A DNA stretch of 41,926 bases from NCBI GenBank assembly GCA_001786765.1, contig MFTH01000013.1, positions 83,974 through 125,899 on the forward strand, written 5' to 3'. This document shows positions 15,657 to 24,207 of the stretch, one piece after another. The translations under genes and the position numbers were made by a program. This DNA comes from Candidatus Nomurabacteria bacterium RIFCSPHIGHO2_01_FULL_37_25. Lineage in GTDB: Bacteria; Patescibacteriota; Minisyncoccia; Phycocordibacterales; UBA9973. The stretch's first letter is position 1, and each line of letters opens with the position of its first letter. The notes below the pieces were generated by a model that saw nothing but the letters and a program-made list of their open reading frames with translations, was not told where the DNA came from and searched no databases.

Positions 15657-18600
15657 TTAGACTTTTATAATATAGTTTTTTACTTCATCTAATTTTCCCA
15701 TTTCAGCCGCTTTTTGCAAGGCTCGAGCAATGTAGTGTTCTGTATTTTCTTTTTTCCAGAAAAAGCTATCAGTTGGTCTAAGACCGGTGTATTCTTGAAG
15801 TTTGTGAATGTATACAAGAAAATGATTTTCCGGATCTTCTTGTTTTAGTAAATTTCCAACATTAGAATATCTTATTTTTTGCCATTCATTTATTTTCTCA
15901 CCAGAGAAAATTCCTTTCAGAATTTCTTGATGAGTTTGATAAACCCCTATTAACCCTTCCCCGCTTAAATGAAAAGGATTTCCAATAATAAATTCAGGAT
16001 GTTCCTCTAATAAACGACTTTGTTCCATAGAAATATCTGAAAAAAGTTGGCCCCGATTTATACTGAATCCAAATGTATTATCATTTTGCCCAGCGTTTCT
16101 TTGTATACCAATTCTTCCTATTTCCTCAGGTATTTCAGCATACTTTTTTAGTGTATTAGCTCTTGCTGTCTCTATGGGAGAATTATTTTTATGTTCAGGA
16201 TTAACTTTTTCAATATTATCTGAATCAAACATTGCCCCAGTGTATTTTTCTACATCTTGTCCAATTTTTGCATCATGAAAAATTATTTTCCCAGTTGTTT
16301 CATCGTACTTTAGACTTGATCCTTTCATAATGTATGCGCTTTCTGCAGTGTTGTTGGGGTCATAGAAACCTAAGTCTATCGCTTGTCTAGTAGCGTTCGT
16401 GTCTTTCAAAAATTCTTGGATATTTTTTGGTAAAACTGTAATATCTGGATATTTAGCTCTAAGATCTGCCTTGAAATCAATCAACCCTTGTATACCACCC
16501 TTTCCTTTGTCAAAAACATAACTTCCTTCTGGTGTTGTTTCTTGTGTTTCAATAGTAGATGTGTTAAAAGACGCTGGGATAACAGTTGGTGTTGTATGGT
16601 CAGAAGAAGCCCCTGGCTCATGTGTTTTTGATGGTGTAGTTGTGGGTGTTTTTGATCCTGATTCAATACCTAAAGCTTGAGCTGCATTTTTCGGTAAAGT
16701 TTCGCTTCTTTCAAATCCTCCATTTGCATTATATATATTATATGTTCCATCAGGAAATATTTTATACTTAGCTCCTCCCGATCTTTCTGCGTATATTATT
16801 TTTTTTCCATTTTCATAAGTTTCCCGTAATTTTGTTATATTTGGATCTACTTTTTTCAGTTGTGTAAGTTTTTCATCGAGAGTCTTTGTTGGGTTTTTAG
16901 CTTCAGCTGTTTCTGTCGTTTTGTCTTCAGACTCTATTTTTTCTTCTGCAGGTTTTTGACCACTAGGAGTATCTATTTCAGGTTTTGGTGGAGTTTCTGG
17001 TTCTAATTTAATACCCAAAACACTTTTCATATTATCTGCTATAGTTCCTTTGTCATAAAGTATTTTCTGGTTATTATAAGACTCATATTTTCCATCAGGA
17101 AATATTTTATGCGTATATCCATTATCAGATTTTAAAATAAAGGTTTTTTCTCCTCTTCCATTGACTCCCCCCTGTAACTCTTTTATAAATGGAAATATTT
17201 TTTTCACCTCTGTAAGTGTTTCTAGTTCTTCAGGAGACATGCTTGTTTCAGTTGAAACCGGTGGTTGTTCTGTTCTTTCTTGCTCTTGTATTGGCTGGGG
17301 TGGTTGTAAAGCTTTTTCCATTTTTGGTGGAAGGGAATCTCCTTTAGTAAATAATTTTCCATCTATATCATAAAGTTCATAAGAATTTTTATCAGGAAAT
17401 ATTTTATATATGTATTCGCTTTTTGGGTTTTTTGCAAAAAATACTTCCTCCCCGTTCTCTTCAATTTTCTGTACTTCTGTTATAAATGGATCGAATGGTT
17501 TCAATTTTGTAAGTACTTCATTTTCTTCGGGAGACATATCTCCAGTAAATACAGACTGGTCTAATGCATTAGTTTTTGTTGGCGATTCAACATTTGGTAG
17601 TTGAGTTCCTTGCCGTAATCTATTAAAGGGTGAGTTCTCAAATGCTTGATGATTTGCGTTTATTGCAGTCATTGTGCCGAGACCAACTCCAATCGTTAAA
17701 GCTCCACCAAGAATATTTTTTGCCCATTGGTATCTTTTTAATTTTTTTCCTATATCATTGTTATATGTGTTTTCATATGTATTCAAAATATCAGCTAAGT
17801 TAGTTTCATTAAAAGCATCTGAGCTGATTAAAGGACTCATTTCGTGTTTATTAGATATTTTTTCTTTTAAATCTTTTATTTTTTTATCGATAAAATAATT
17901 TAATGCTCTTCTTCCAGCAAACCCCCCAGCTGCAACACCAGCCACTATACACCCACCAAATAAAAAGGAAATACTAGTTCCTCCAAGCATTGCAAGATTT
18001 TGAATAGTGAAAATCTTATTTTTTTTGTTTTCATCCCCCTTCTTTTTAAATGACTTTAGGTGTTCTATGAGTTCCGAACCTGTTTTTGAAGTTAGTGCCA
18101 TATTCAACCCTACAGCAGCGCTCACTCGAGCACCCAATCTAGCTGAAACCATAAGCGCTGATGATGAACCAATGCCGAGAAGCGCCGCAGAAGCTAATGT
18201 TGCTCCCCCAATCAAGGCAGTACTAGAAAAAACCTTGAACGCTTTTCCTTTTTTAGTTTTTTCTAAATTAGCCCACCATTTATTGGTTTTAGCGAGAGGT
18301 CTTTCTAGAAGACCAGTTTTAGCGATAGCTTCAGCATCAAAATCTTCTTTTGCTTTTAAGAATAGTTCTCGCGCTAATTCTTCTTTTTTTTCTGTGGAAA
18401 GACCAGGTTGTTTATTTAATTCTTCTTTGATCCTTTGCGCTATAGCTACTGTGTCCATCTTTGATACTGGTTTTATAACAGGATCTGTTTCATCAATTTC
18501 TGACTTACTCTTTTTTGTTCTAGCTTTTTCAAGAGAAGCTTTTAATTTTTCAATGTCTTCTGCTCTTTTACGTCTCTTTTCTTTTAATTCCTCAAGAGCT

Positions 18601-18710
18601 TTTTCTTCTGGATCTGTTTCATCAATTTCTGGCGCACCTTCTTTTTCTGCTCTTTTTAATGCTTCTTTTTCTCTTTCTGCTTTTTTTAATGCGTCGTATG
18701 TTTTTGACAT
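15657..18710 (-). CDS. Large membrane protein with YKIFPDG repeats
   Basis: 1017 aa. The N-terminus MSKTYDALKKAEREKEALKR is charged and coiled, and a very similar start occurs in the 168-aa protein upstream. Three hydrophobic regions lie at about 157-200, 238-270 and 333-351 (for example LGGTSISFLFGGCIVAGVAA). Then come three ~70-residue repeats with the scheme LT.LK...P.I..L....NG, YKIFPDG.Y..Y and a final G.....LGI, separated by Pro/Glu/Thr-rich linkers. A single diverged copy of this repeat sits near the start of the 957-aa neighbour. The C-terminal ~300 residues look globular and are unknown. No enzymatic motif is seen. An envelope-anchored scaffold or effector-like protein is possible. 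Confidence 0.65.
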   Translation of the reverse strand: MSKTYDALKKAEREKEALKRAEKEGAPEIDETDPEEKALEELKEKRRKRAEDIEKLKASLEKARTKKSKSEIDETDPVIKPVSKMDTVAIAQRIKEELNKQPGLSTEKKEELARELFLKAKEDFDAEAIAKTGLLERPLAKTNKWWANLEKTKKGKAFKVFSSTALIGGATLASAALLGIGSSSALMVSARLGARVSAAVGLNMALTSKTGSELIEHLKSFKKKGDENKKNKIFTIQNLAMLGGTSISFLFGGCIVAGVAAGGFAGRRALNYFIDKKIKDLKEKISNKHEMSPLISSDAFNETNLADILNTYENTYNNDIGKKLKRYQWAKNILGGALTIGVGLGTMTAINANHQAFENSPFNRLRQGTQLPNVESPTKTNALDQSVFTGDMSPEENEVLTKLKPFDPFITEVQKIEENGEEVFFAKNPKSEYIYKIFPDKNSYELYDIDGKLFTKGDSLPPKMEKALQPPQPIQEQERTEQPPVSTETSMSPEELETLTEVKKIFPFIKELQGGVNGRGEKTFILKSDNGYTHKIFPDGKYESYNNQKILYDKGTIADNMKSVLGIKLEPETPPKPEIDTPSGQKPAEEKIESEDKTTETAEAKNPTKTLDEKLTQLKKVDPNITKLRETYENGKKIIYAERSGGAKYKIFPDGTYNIYNANGGFERSETLPKNAAQALGIESGSKTPTTTPSKTHEPGASSDHTTPTVIPASFNTSTIETQETTPEGSYVFDKGKGGIQGLIDFKADLRAKYPDITVLPKNIQEFLKDTNATRQAIDLGFYDPNNTAESAYIMKGSSLKYDETTGKIIFHDAKIGQDVEKYTGAMFDSDNIEKVNPEHKNNSPIETARANTLKKYAEIPEEIGRIGIQRNAGQNDNTFGFSINRGQLFSDISMEQSRLLEEHPEFIIGNPFHLSGEGLIGVYQTHQEILKGIFSGEKINEWQKIRYSNVGNLLKQEDPENHFLVYIHKLQEYTGLRPTDSFFWKKENTEHYIARALQKAAEMGKLDEVKNYIIKV

Positions 18711-18720
18711 ATATGCTTAA

Positions 18721-18834
18721 TTATTTTTTCAATGCCTTTTGCATTAGAGCCAACTCAGGATTAGTCCTCGCAATAAGTTCTTTGTTGTCTCTGTCACTTT
18801 CGTCTAGTTTTTCAAGGGCTTCTTTAATTTTCAT
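18721..18834 (-). CDS. 37-aa small protein between cluster genes
   Basis: A short ORF not listed in the track: ATG at 18834, TAA at 18721, product MKIKEALEKLDESDRDNKEL... and ending ALMQKALKK. It is helical, lies 25 nt after the 168-aa gene, and its stop is 10 nt before the 1017-aa start, so it neatly fills an otherwise empty gap on the same strand. It carries the same Lys/Glu/Asp-rich style as its neighbours. It could be a genuine small protein or the remnant of a larger one. Confidence 0.5.
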   Translation of the reverse strand: MKIKEALEKLDESDRDNKELIARTNPELALMQKALKK

Positions 18835-18859
18835 CTTTTTTCTTTTTTAATAATTTCTT

Positions 18860-19366
18860 TTAACGTTTTCTTAGTTTTTCCACATTTTTTTTAATTTGCA
18901 TCTTTTTTTTAAGAGCTTCTTTTAACCTTTCCTCTAAAATCTTATCTTTCTCATCCTCTGCGATTTCTTTTCTAAGCCTTCTTTCTATTTCAGCAATCCC
19001 ACCTACTTTTTCTGGGTCTGCTTCTTCATCAGCCATTTTCCAACCCTCATCTTCTTCCATTTCTTCTAAAAATATATTTCTTTTTTCTTTTAAAGATTTT
19101 ACAGGTGTAGCCGTTTCTTCTTCTGGCGCTTCTGCCGCTGCCGTTTTTACAGGTGCAGGTGCAGATGTAAGTGCGAATGTTGCTTCAGGTTCAGTTGATA
19201 CTTTTCCTTCAGCTTCTGCTAAAGCCACCAGTGCACGCCGTAAATCTTCTCTAGTTTTATTGTCGCTTTCTTCTATCTCTGCGTCTCTTTTTCCAATATC
19301 TCTGAGAGTTTTTTCAATTTCCTGTTCTCTTTCTACTCTTTTTAATGCCTCATAAGTTTTTGACAT
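18860..19366 (-). CDS. Acidic coiled-coil hypothetical protein
   Basis: 168 aa, highly charged. The start MSKTYEALKRVEREQEIEK parallels the 1017-aa protein, and the segment REDLRRALVALAEAEGKVS parallels a repeated module of the 957-aa protein (EALAALAEAE). The middle is Ala/Pro/Glu-rich and the end is a basic coiled coil. It looks like a mosaic of modules shared across the cluster. TATAAT occurs 8 nt before the start, so a promoter sits here. The MSKxYEALKxAE opening is vaguely like that of polysaccharide-export tyrosine autokinases, but no kinase domain exists. Function unknown. Confidence 0.6.
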   Translation of the reverse strand: MSKTYEALKRVEREQEIEKTLRDIGKRDAEIEESDNKTREDLRRALVALAEAEGKVSTEPEATFALTSAPAPVKTAAAEAPEEETATPVKSLKEKRNIFLEEMEEDEGWKMADEEADPEKVGGIAEIERRLRKEIAEDEKDKILEERLKEALKKKMQIKKNVEKLRKR

Positions 19367-19399
19367 ACATTTATATTATATAATAATTTAAACTTTATG

Positions 19400-22273
19400 T
19401 TATTTTTCTAATCCTGCTAAGAGTCTATCATATCTGGCGTTGATTGCCTTTATTTCATCGATTGTTGTTTCGAGTCTTTTCAAGTAAGAATCTTCTCCTG
19501 ATAATAGTTCTTTGGAATAGTTTAATTTTTCTGTGTAATATTCCAATGGTGAAGTCCTTATGGCTTCCAAATCTTCATCAATTTTCTGTTCTTTCCAGAG
19601 TGGGAGTGGTCCTGATCTAAGCGTCTCTGTTTTATCTTTTATATCTAACACAATCATCTCGATACTATTTATTCGTTCTTTCCTTTTTCTTTCTAAAAAT
19701 CCTCTTTTCTCCCCCACTGTCTTAAGAGATTCCATTTCTCTTATTTCCATTTCAAAATCAAATTGATCGAGCTGTTGTGTTTGATATTCTTCTGCTTTTT
19801 TATAGAGTAAATCATTTCCTGTTTCAAAATCAAGGTCATCTGCTTCCAAACTACCGTCTGGGCGATAAAGTTCAAATTTTGATTTTGGATTTCCAAGTTC
19901 TATTACACCCATTGCATCTCTTGGGGTTTCTTTTATATTTTTGAGTCTCAAATAAAATCCGTTTGAAGAAAAATTAGTGGCATTATTTGTGTAGTCTTCT
20001 ATATACTTATACAAATTCCAAAATTTCAAATCTTTACCATCCTGTGGCATCGCATTATTAATACTTTTGAGTGTTTCTAAATTAAGTTTTTCTTTGTTCG
20101 TATCAAATAAAATTTCAAAATTTATCGGGTGTAATTTACCTATTAAGTAATATGTGAAAGGATTTTCTTTCCTGTGTTCCAATATAGCTATTTGCTCTTT
20201 CAAATTCTTACGCTTGAACGGTCTAATTTTAGAAGTTTTTTCTAGTTCTGATCTGAGTAAAGCTAATCTGGATTCAAGCTCGTCTAAATCAGGAATTGGT
20301 CTTATTGGATTTTGATTTTCTGATGGTGTTGCTATTTCTGGAGGTTTTTTTCCCTTAAGTTCTGCCAACTCTCTAAGCAAAGCTTCTCTTTTGACTCTAT
20401 TTTCTTCTCTTTCAACCCTATTTCTTTCAAGTTTTATCTGCGCAGTTGCTATCGTTTCGTTTAGTTTTGCTATTGCAACAGCTTTTGCGTCTGCTTCTGT
20501 CTTTATCGGCTCTGAAACGGCTGGTTCAGCCGTTTCTTCAGCTGCTGCCAAAGTCGCCAATGCTTCTGCATTACTTCTTTTCGCTTCTGCTATAATCCTT
20601 CTAAGTTGTTCTGCTCTTATTTCGTCGTCTGTTTTCTGACTTTCAAATAAAGCTAGTTGTTTCTTTTGATATTCTTCTGCTCTCTGTCTCATTAATCTTT
20701 GCCCCTCTTCATAACTTAGCGAATCTTCCCCAGTAAAATATTCCCAATTTGGATTCACCAATTTATATTTTGCTCTTGGGCTACTTGTAAATATTCCTTT
20801 TTTGCCATCTTCTCCCTTACCTCGTACTTCCTCCACATTTTGCAATTGTAAAGTAAATCCGTTAGATGATAGTTCTACCGTATTACTTTTCCCTGGTAAA
20901 ATAAGTTTAGAAGTAAAAAATTTTACTTCTCGACCAGATTCTCCACAAGTTCTATTAATATCCTCGAGCGTAGCTTCTGCTTTTCCTTTTGAGAATAAAC
21001 ACCAAAAGGCTGCATCACTCATATTTTCTATTACAAAATATTTAAAAGGATTTTGTACTTTATCTTTCTCCAAAGCTTCCTTTGATGCCTGTTCGGGTGT
21101 GGCAGAAGCTGTGATTGACGCTTCTCCTGAATCTATTTTAGCTCGAGCAATCCTCCTTTCAATCTCTGCTAACTCTTGTGTAGCATCAGCTATAATTCCT
21201 TCATTTTTTACTATTGTCTCTCCAAGCGTTGCTTTTGCGTCTGCTTCTGCGTTCGGTCCTGGAGCAACTTCTGCCATTGATGTTTTAGATTCAGGTTCAG
21301 TTGTTTCTTCTTCTAATGGTTGTCTTTCATCTCCTTCTTTGATTAGTAGTTGTACCACATTCCCTGCAGTCTCTTGAGATTTTTTGATACGCTCTCGTTC
21401 TTTTAGGATTGTGAGAGCCTCTCTTGAATTTTTTATAAACTCGTTTATTCGTTCAGTTTGTGTGGAATTTGGGTCTACTTCATATCTAGTTTTTTCTATA
21501 TATATAATTTTTTTCTCTAAATATTCAATACCTGTAGGCAACATAGAATTTTTGAGATATTCATCAACCGACTCCCCAGTTTTTTTTAGAAACTCATCTT
21601 CCATTTTTTCTAGTTCACTTATTGGTATTGTTTCTCTCCTTATTATTGGTACTTCTTCTCTTGGTACCATTAGAACCTCCGGCTTTGCTTCTATCGGTAC
21701 TTCTTTCCTTGGTACTGATTTTACTGTTTCTATAAATGTTGATTTCACCTCTAGTCTTGTTGGCCCTCTTCCTAATCGTACTTCTTCCTCTACTGGTATT
21801 TGTGCCGGAATATCCTTTGATTCTACTTTTTCTAGCTCTGGGGGAAGATCCAAAGTCTCCATAGCTTCTTTTTTTAAAGTTCCTTTACCAAGTCGTTTTC
21901 CAGCTTCATCATAAAACTCATATCTTCCATTAGAAGATAGCCTATAATAATTTTTAGCTTTAGTTGTTGCAACAATTATTCTTTCTCCATTTTCACCAAT
22001 CTCTTCTTTTAGTTCGGTTATATTTCTATCTATTTTTTGAAACCTTTCAAGCCTTTCTTGTTCTGCTTGCGCTTTTATTAACCTTGCCTGCCTTTCTTTC
22101 ATTTTTTCTAATATACTTTTTTGTTTTGGTTGCGGAGCGTCTACAGACGGAACTGTTTTTTCAGCTTCTGCCAAAGCCGCCAGAGCTTCTTTGTTGTCTT
22201 TGTTCGCTTCTTCTATAACAGCTCTAAGTTTCTCTGCTCTTATTTCATCCGCTGTTTTTGATTTTTGTTCCAT
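19400..22273 (-). CDS. Large coiled-coil protein with two tandem copies of an unrecognised domain
   Basis: 957 aa, no signal peptide or membrane segment. Order: the module DEIRAEKLRAVIEEA (residues ~8-42); one diverged ITELKEEIGENGERI...Y.FYDEAG repeat related to the 1017-aa protein; a coiled middle with KNEGIIADATQELAEIERRI; domain copy 1 (from NPFKYFVIENMSDAAFW to AEEYQKKQLALF); the DEIRAEQLRRIIAEA module again; a second coiled coil; domain copy 2 (from NPFTYYLIGKLHPINFEILF to AEEYQTQQLDQF); and a helical end AINARYDRLLAGLEK. Each domain copy has an SSNGF.L.L.N core and ends in AEEYQ..QL..F. The internal duplication is clear. Function unknown; cytosolic scaffold or toxin-like roles cannot be separated. 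Confidence 0.65.
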   Translation of the reverse strand: MEQKSKTADEIRAEKLRAVIEEANKDNKEALAALAEAEKTVPSVDAPQPKQKSILEKMKERQARLIKAQAEQERLERFQKIDRNITELKEEIGENGERIIVATTKAKNYYRLSSNGRYEFYDEAGKRLGKGTLKKEAMETLDLPPELEKVESKDIPAQIPVEEEVRLGRGPTRLEVKSTFIETVKSVPRKEVPIEAKPEVLMVPREEVPIIRRETIPISELEKMEDEFLKKTGESVDEYLKNSMLPTGIEYLEKKIIYIEKTRYEVDPNSTQTERINEFIKNSREALTILKERERIKKSQETAGNVVQLLIKEGDERQPLEEETTEPESKTSMAEVAPGPNAEADAKATLGETIVKNEGIIADATQELAEIERRIARAKIDSGEASITASATPEQASKEALEKDKVQNPFKYFVIENMSDAAFWCLFSKGKAEATLEDINRTCGESGREVKFFTSKLILPGKSNTVELSSNGFTLQLQNVEEVRGKGEDGKKGIFTSSPRAKYKLVNPNWEYFTGEDSLSYEEGQRLMRQRAEEYQKKQLALFESQKTDDEIRAEQLRRIIAEAKRSNAEALATLAAAEETAEPAVSEPIKTEADAKAVAIAKLNETIATAQIKLERNRVEREENRVKREALLRELAELKGKKPPEIATPSENQNPIRPIPDLDELESRLALLRSELEKTSKIRPFKRKNLKEQIAILEHRKENPFTYYLIGKLHPINFEILFDTNKEKLNLETLKSINNAMPQDGKDLKFWNLYKYIEDYTNNATNFSSNGFYLRLKNIKETPRDAMGVIELGNPKSKFELYRPDGSLEADDLDFETGNDLLYKKAEEYQTQQLDQFDFEMEIREMESLKTVGEKRGFLERKRKERINSIEMIVLDIKDKTETLRSGPLPLWKEQKIDEDLEAIRTSPLEYYTEKLNYSKELLSGEDSYLKRLETTIDEIKAINARYDRLLAGLEK

Positions 22274-22309
22274 AAAATAAAATTTATAAATTAATTTTTA
22301 CCTTTATAT

Positions 22310-22368
22310 TATTTATTGAATGTAGTTCTTGCTAGTAGCATATCATATCTGGTATTAATTGCATTTAT
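22310..22368 (-). pseudogene. Relic of the 3' end of a 957-aa-type gene
   Basis: Just past the kinase-like stop, the minus strand reads AINTRYDMLLARTTFNK, which matches AINARYDRLLAGLEK, the end of the 957-aa protein. DNA similarity is also visible (CATATCTGG.ATTAATTGC). Stops lie upstream in this frame, so it is a fragment left by duplication and deletion. Confidence 0.7.
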
Positions 22369-22378
22369 TTATTGCTCT

Positions 22379-24052
22379 TTATTTTGTGGGTTCTTTATGG
22401 GAAGCTGGGATTGACGCTTTCCCTAAATCTGTTCTAGTCTGAGCAATCCTCTTTTCAATCTCTTGTAATTCTTTTACAGCATCAGCTATAATTTTTTCAT
22501 TTTTTGCTATCCTTTCCCGAAGTTTTGCTATCTTTTCAGTTCGCTCTTCTGTTCCAGAATCAGCTCTCTCGTCTTTCTCGCCACCCTCCCCTTTCGTATC
22601 TCCTACGAGCTCTTTGGGTCTCTTGACAGATTCCAGTGATGCTTCTTGGGCAGCTTCTCTTTGAGCATACGTGCTATGTGTCGCTGTCAGGTCCTGTGAT
22701 ACTTCGGTCTCCGATCTCCTCGCCTTGAGAACTATTTTTGTGTATCTAGGACCTGGGGTACAACTTACCTCTTCAATAGTAATGGGTTCGCCGTCGACAG
22801 CCTGGGGGATGAGATCAATGCTGAATTCTACCAGATAACTTGCACCATCTTTAATTTCTACTGCTGGCCATAATGACTCGTCTTCTCCGAAGCCCCGTTC
22901 CACTTGCAGATAGAAAAAATTTGCATCGGTCTGCGAAGATTGGAGCACACTTTCAAGCTGAGCTGACAAGCCGAGCTTTCCAGCAATTTTTAGCACATCG
23001 TCTTTAGAGATGTTAATACGATCAAGATCGACACTCCGTACCAGTAATTTTCCTGATTCGTGCACTCCATTTAGGTGTCCATATGTTTCGTACCCTCGGG
23101 CGCTCTTTTTTTGGTTAGGGAACAATTCTACTAACGAATATTCATGTTGTTTCCGTGGCATCTCGCCAAATTCTAGTGGTTTTCTTTGCTCCGGTGGTTT
23201 TGCTATTTCTCTCACAAGGGCTATCGCCTCTTCTCCACTCATATTATAAAAACGGGGTTTTCTAGAATGATTTAGTAATTGTATAAGCTCCTTATATCTA
23301 GCCGTCTCTTCTTCCGGGAGACATCCCTTGCTAAACTTATTAAGTATCATTTGGAGACCATGAAGCACATTTGTCTTTTTTACTTTTTCGCTCACATGCC
23401 TTTCTTCGACAACCCCATCCACATCACGAAATCCGGTTGAATTCCAATCAAGCACCACCAAACGACCATTCTCCGGTATATAATAGAAATCATCAAGTTT
23501 TCTGTCGGTCGTTTGAAGATTCAAGGCAAAAACCACCTCAAGAATTTCCATGTACTGCCGCAGCACGTCCTTGGCTCTTTCTTGGTGACTCTGGAAAACT
23601 TTCTCCATCTCGCTACCCGACATGTGAGAGGATTCTTCCATAAACTCAAGCACGAGGGCGGGCTTTTCGTTTATTTCAATCAATCTGGCGGCAGGAAAAT
23701 GAGATGGAGTCCCGGGGAACATCTCCTCTTGTTTCGCCTGCAAAAGATGAATTACTTTCTCTTCATCAATGATGTGTGGCTCCCAACTCTCTTTCAGAGG
23801 AATCTTTACAGCAACAGGGAGCCGCATGCCATCACTCATAGTCAGATCTGCCTGTAATACCCTGCTCGTTGCTCCGAATCCGAGCTCATTATCACGCTCG
23901 TACTTGGCCTTTCTTATTTCGAGCGAAAATTTTACCCCCGGTTCCGCCCAAGATTTAGGTTGATCGGTTGTTTTAATAATAGGTTCTTTAAGTATTTTAT
24001 CGCCAGAAGCAATTACTGACGACTGATCTATTTTTGTAGGCCGTGGTTCCAT
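22379..24052 (-). CDS. Kinase-like protein fused to a coiled-coil module
   Basis: 557 aa. Residues ~50-215 look like a protein-kinase-like fold: glycine loop GFGATSRV (58-65), VAVK lysine (K83), hinge LVLEFMEE, a catalytic-loop equivalent TTDRKLDDFYYI where the usual Asn is Asp, and a metal-binding equivalent VVLDWNSTG in place of DFG. It may be an atypical kinase or pseudokinase. A middle region of ~250 residues is unrecognised. The last ~70 residues (RIAKNEKIIADAVKELQEIE) nearly match the 957-aa neighbour at protein and DNA level. The kinase part is visibly richer in GC than the genes around it, which suggests import followed by fusion. Its partner or substrate is unknown. Confidence 0.65.
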   Translation of the reverse strand: MEPRPTKIDQSSVIASGDKILKEPIIKTTDQPKSWAEPGVKFSLEIRKAKYERDNELGFGATSRVLQADLTMSDGMRLPVAVKIPLKESWEPHIIDEEKVIHLLQAKQEEMFPGTPSHFPAARLIEINEKPALVLEFMEESSHMSGSEMEKVFQSHQERAKDVLRQYMEILEVVFALNLQTTDRKLDDFYYIPENGRLVVLDWNSTGFRDVDGVVEERHVSEKVKKTNVLHGLQMILNKFSKGCLPEEETARYKELIQLLNHSRKPRFYNMSGEEAIALVREIAKPPEQRKPLEFGEMPRKQHEYSLVELFPNQKKSARGYETYGHLNGVHESGKLLVRSVDLDRINISKDDVLKIAGKLGLSAQLESVLQSSQTDANFFYLQVERGFGEDESLWPAVEIKDGASYLVEFSIDLIPQAVDGEPITIEEVSCTPGPRYTKIVLKARRSETEVSQDLTATHSTYAQREAAQEASLESVKRPKELVGDTKGEGGEKDERADSGTEERTEKIAKLRERIAKNEKIIADAVKELQEIEKRIAQTRTDLGKASIPASHKEPTK

Positions 24053-24114
24053 TAATATATTTACATTATATATTCTTTACCCAAAATAGTTATCCCCACT
24101 TTGTTAGTTTTGGA

Positions 24115-24143
24115 TTGACTTTCGGCTTATTTTGGGCTAGCAT
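24115..24143 (+). promoter_or_regulatory. Promoter of the LysM-M23 gene
   Basis: TTGACT, a 17-nt spacer, then TAGCAT. The expected start near 24150 leaves a ~58-nt leader before the ATG at 24208. The leader contains a 15-codon ORF beginning at 24178 (MIEIQSRWYYHENFI) that overlaps the gene start; its significance is unknown. The rest of the divergent gap 24053-24207 shows nothing else definite. Confidence 0.5.
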
Positions 24144-24207
24144 ATGGATGTACCTTTTAGGTAGTTATAGCGGAAAATGATTGAAATTCAGAGCCGATGG
24201 TACTATC

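Noticed and set aside
18007-18720. 237-aa plus-strand ORF
   Set aside because: Shadow of the charged N-terminus of the 1017-aa protein; Phe/Ser-rich composition is typical of antisense Lys/Glu coding DNA.
20802-21914. Plus-strand ORFs of 191 and 176 aa
   Set aside because: Antisense to the 957-aa coiled-coil gene, low-complexity Ser/Phe shadows.
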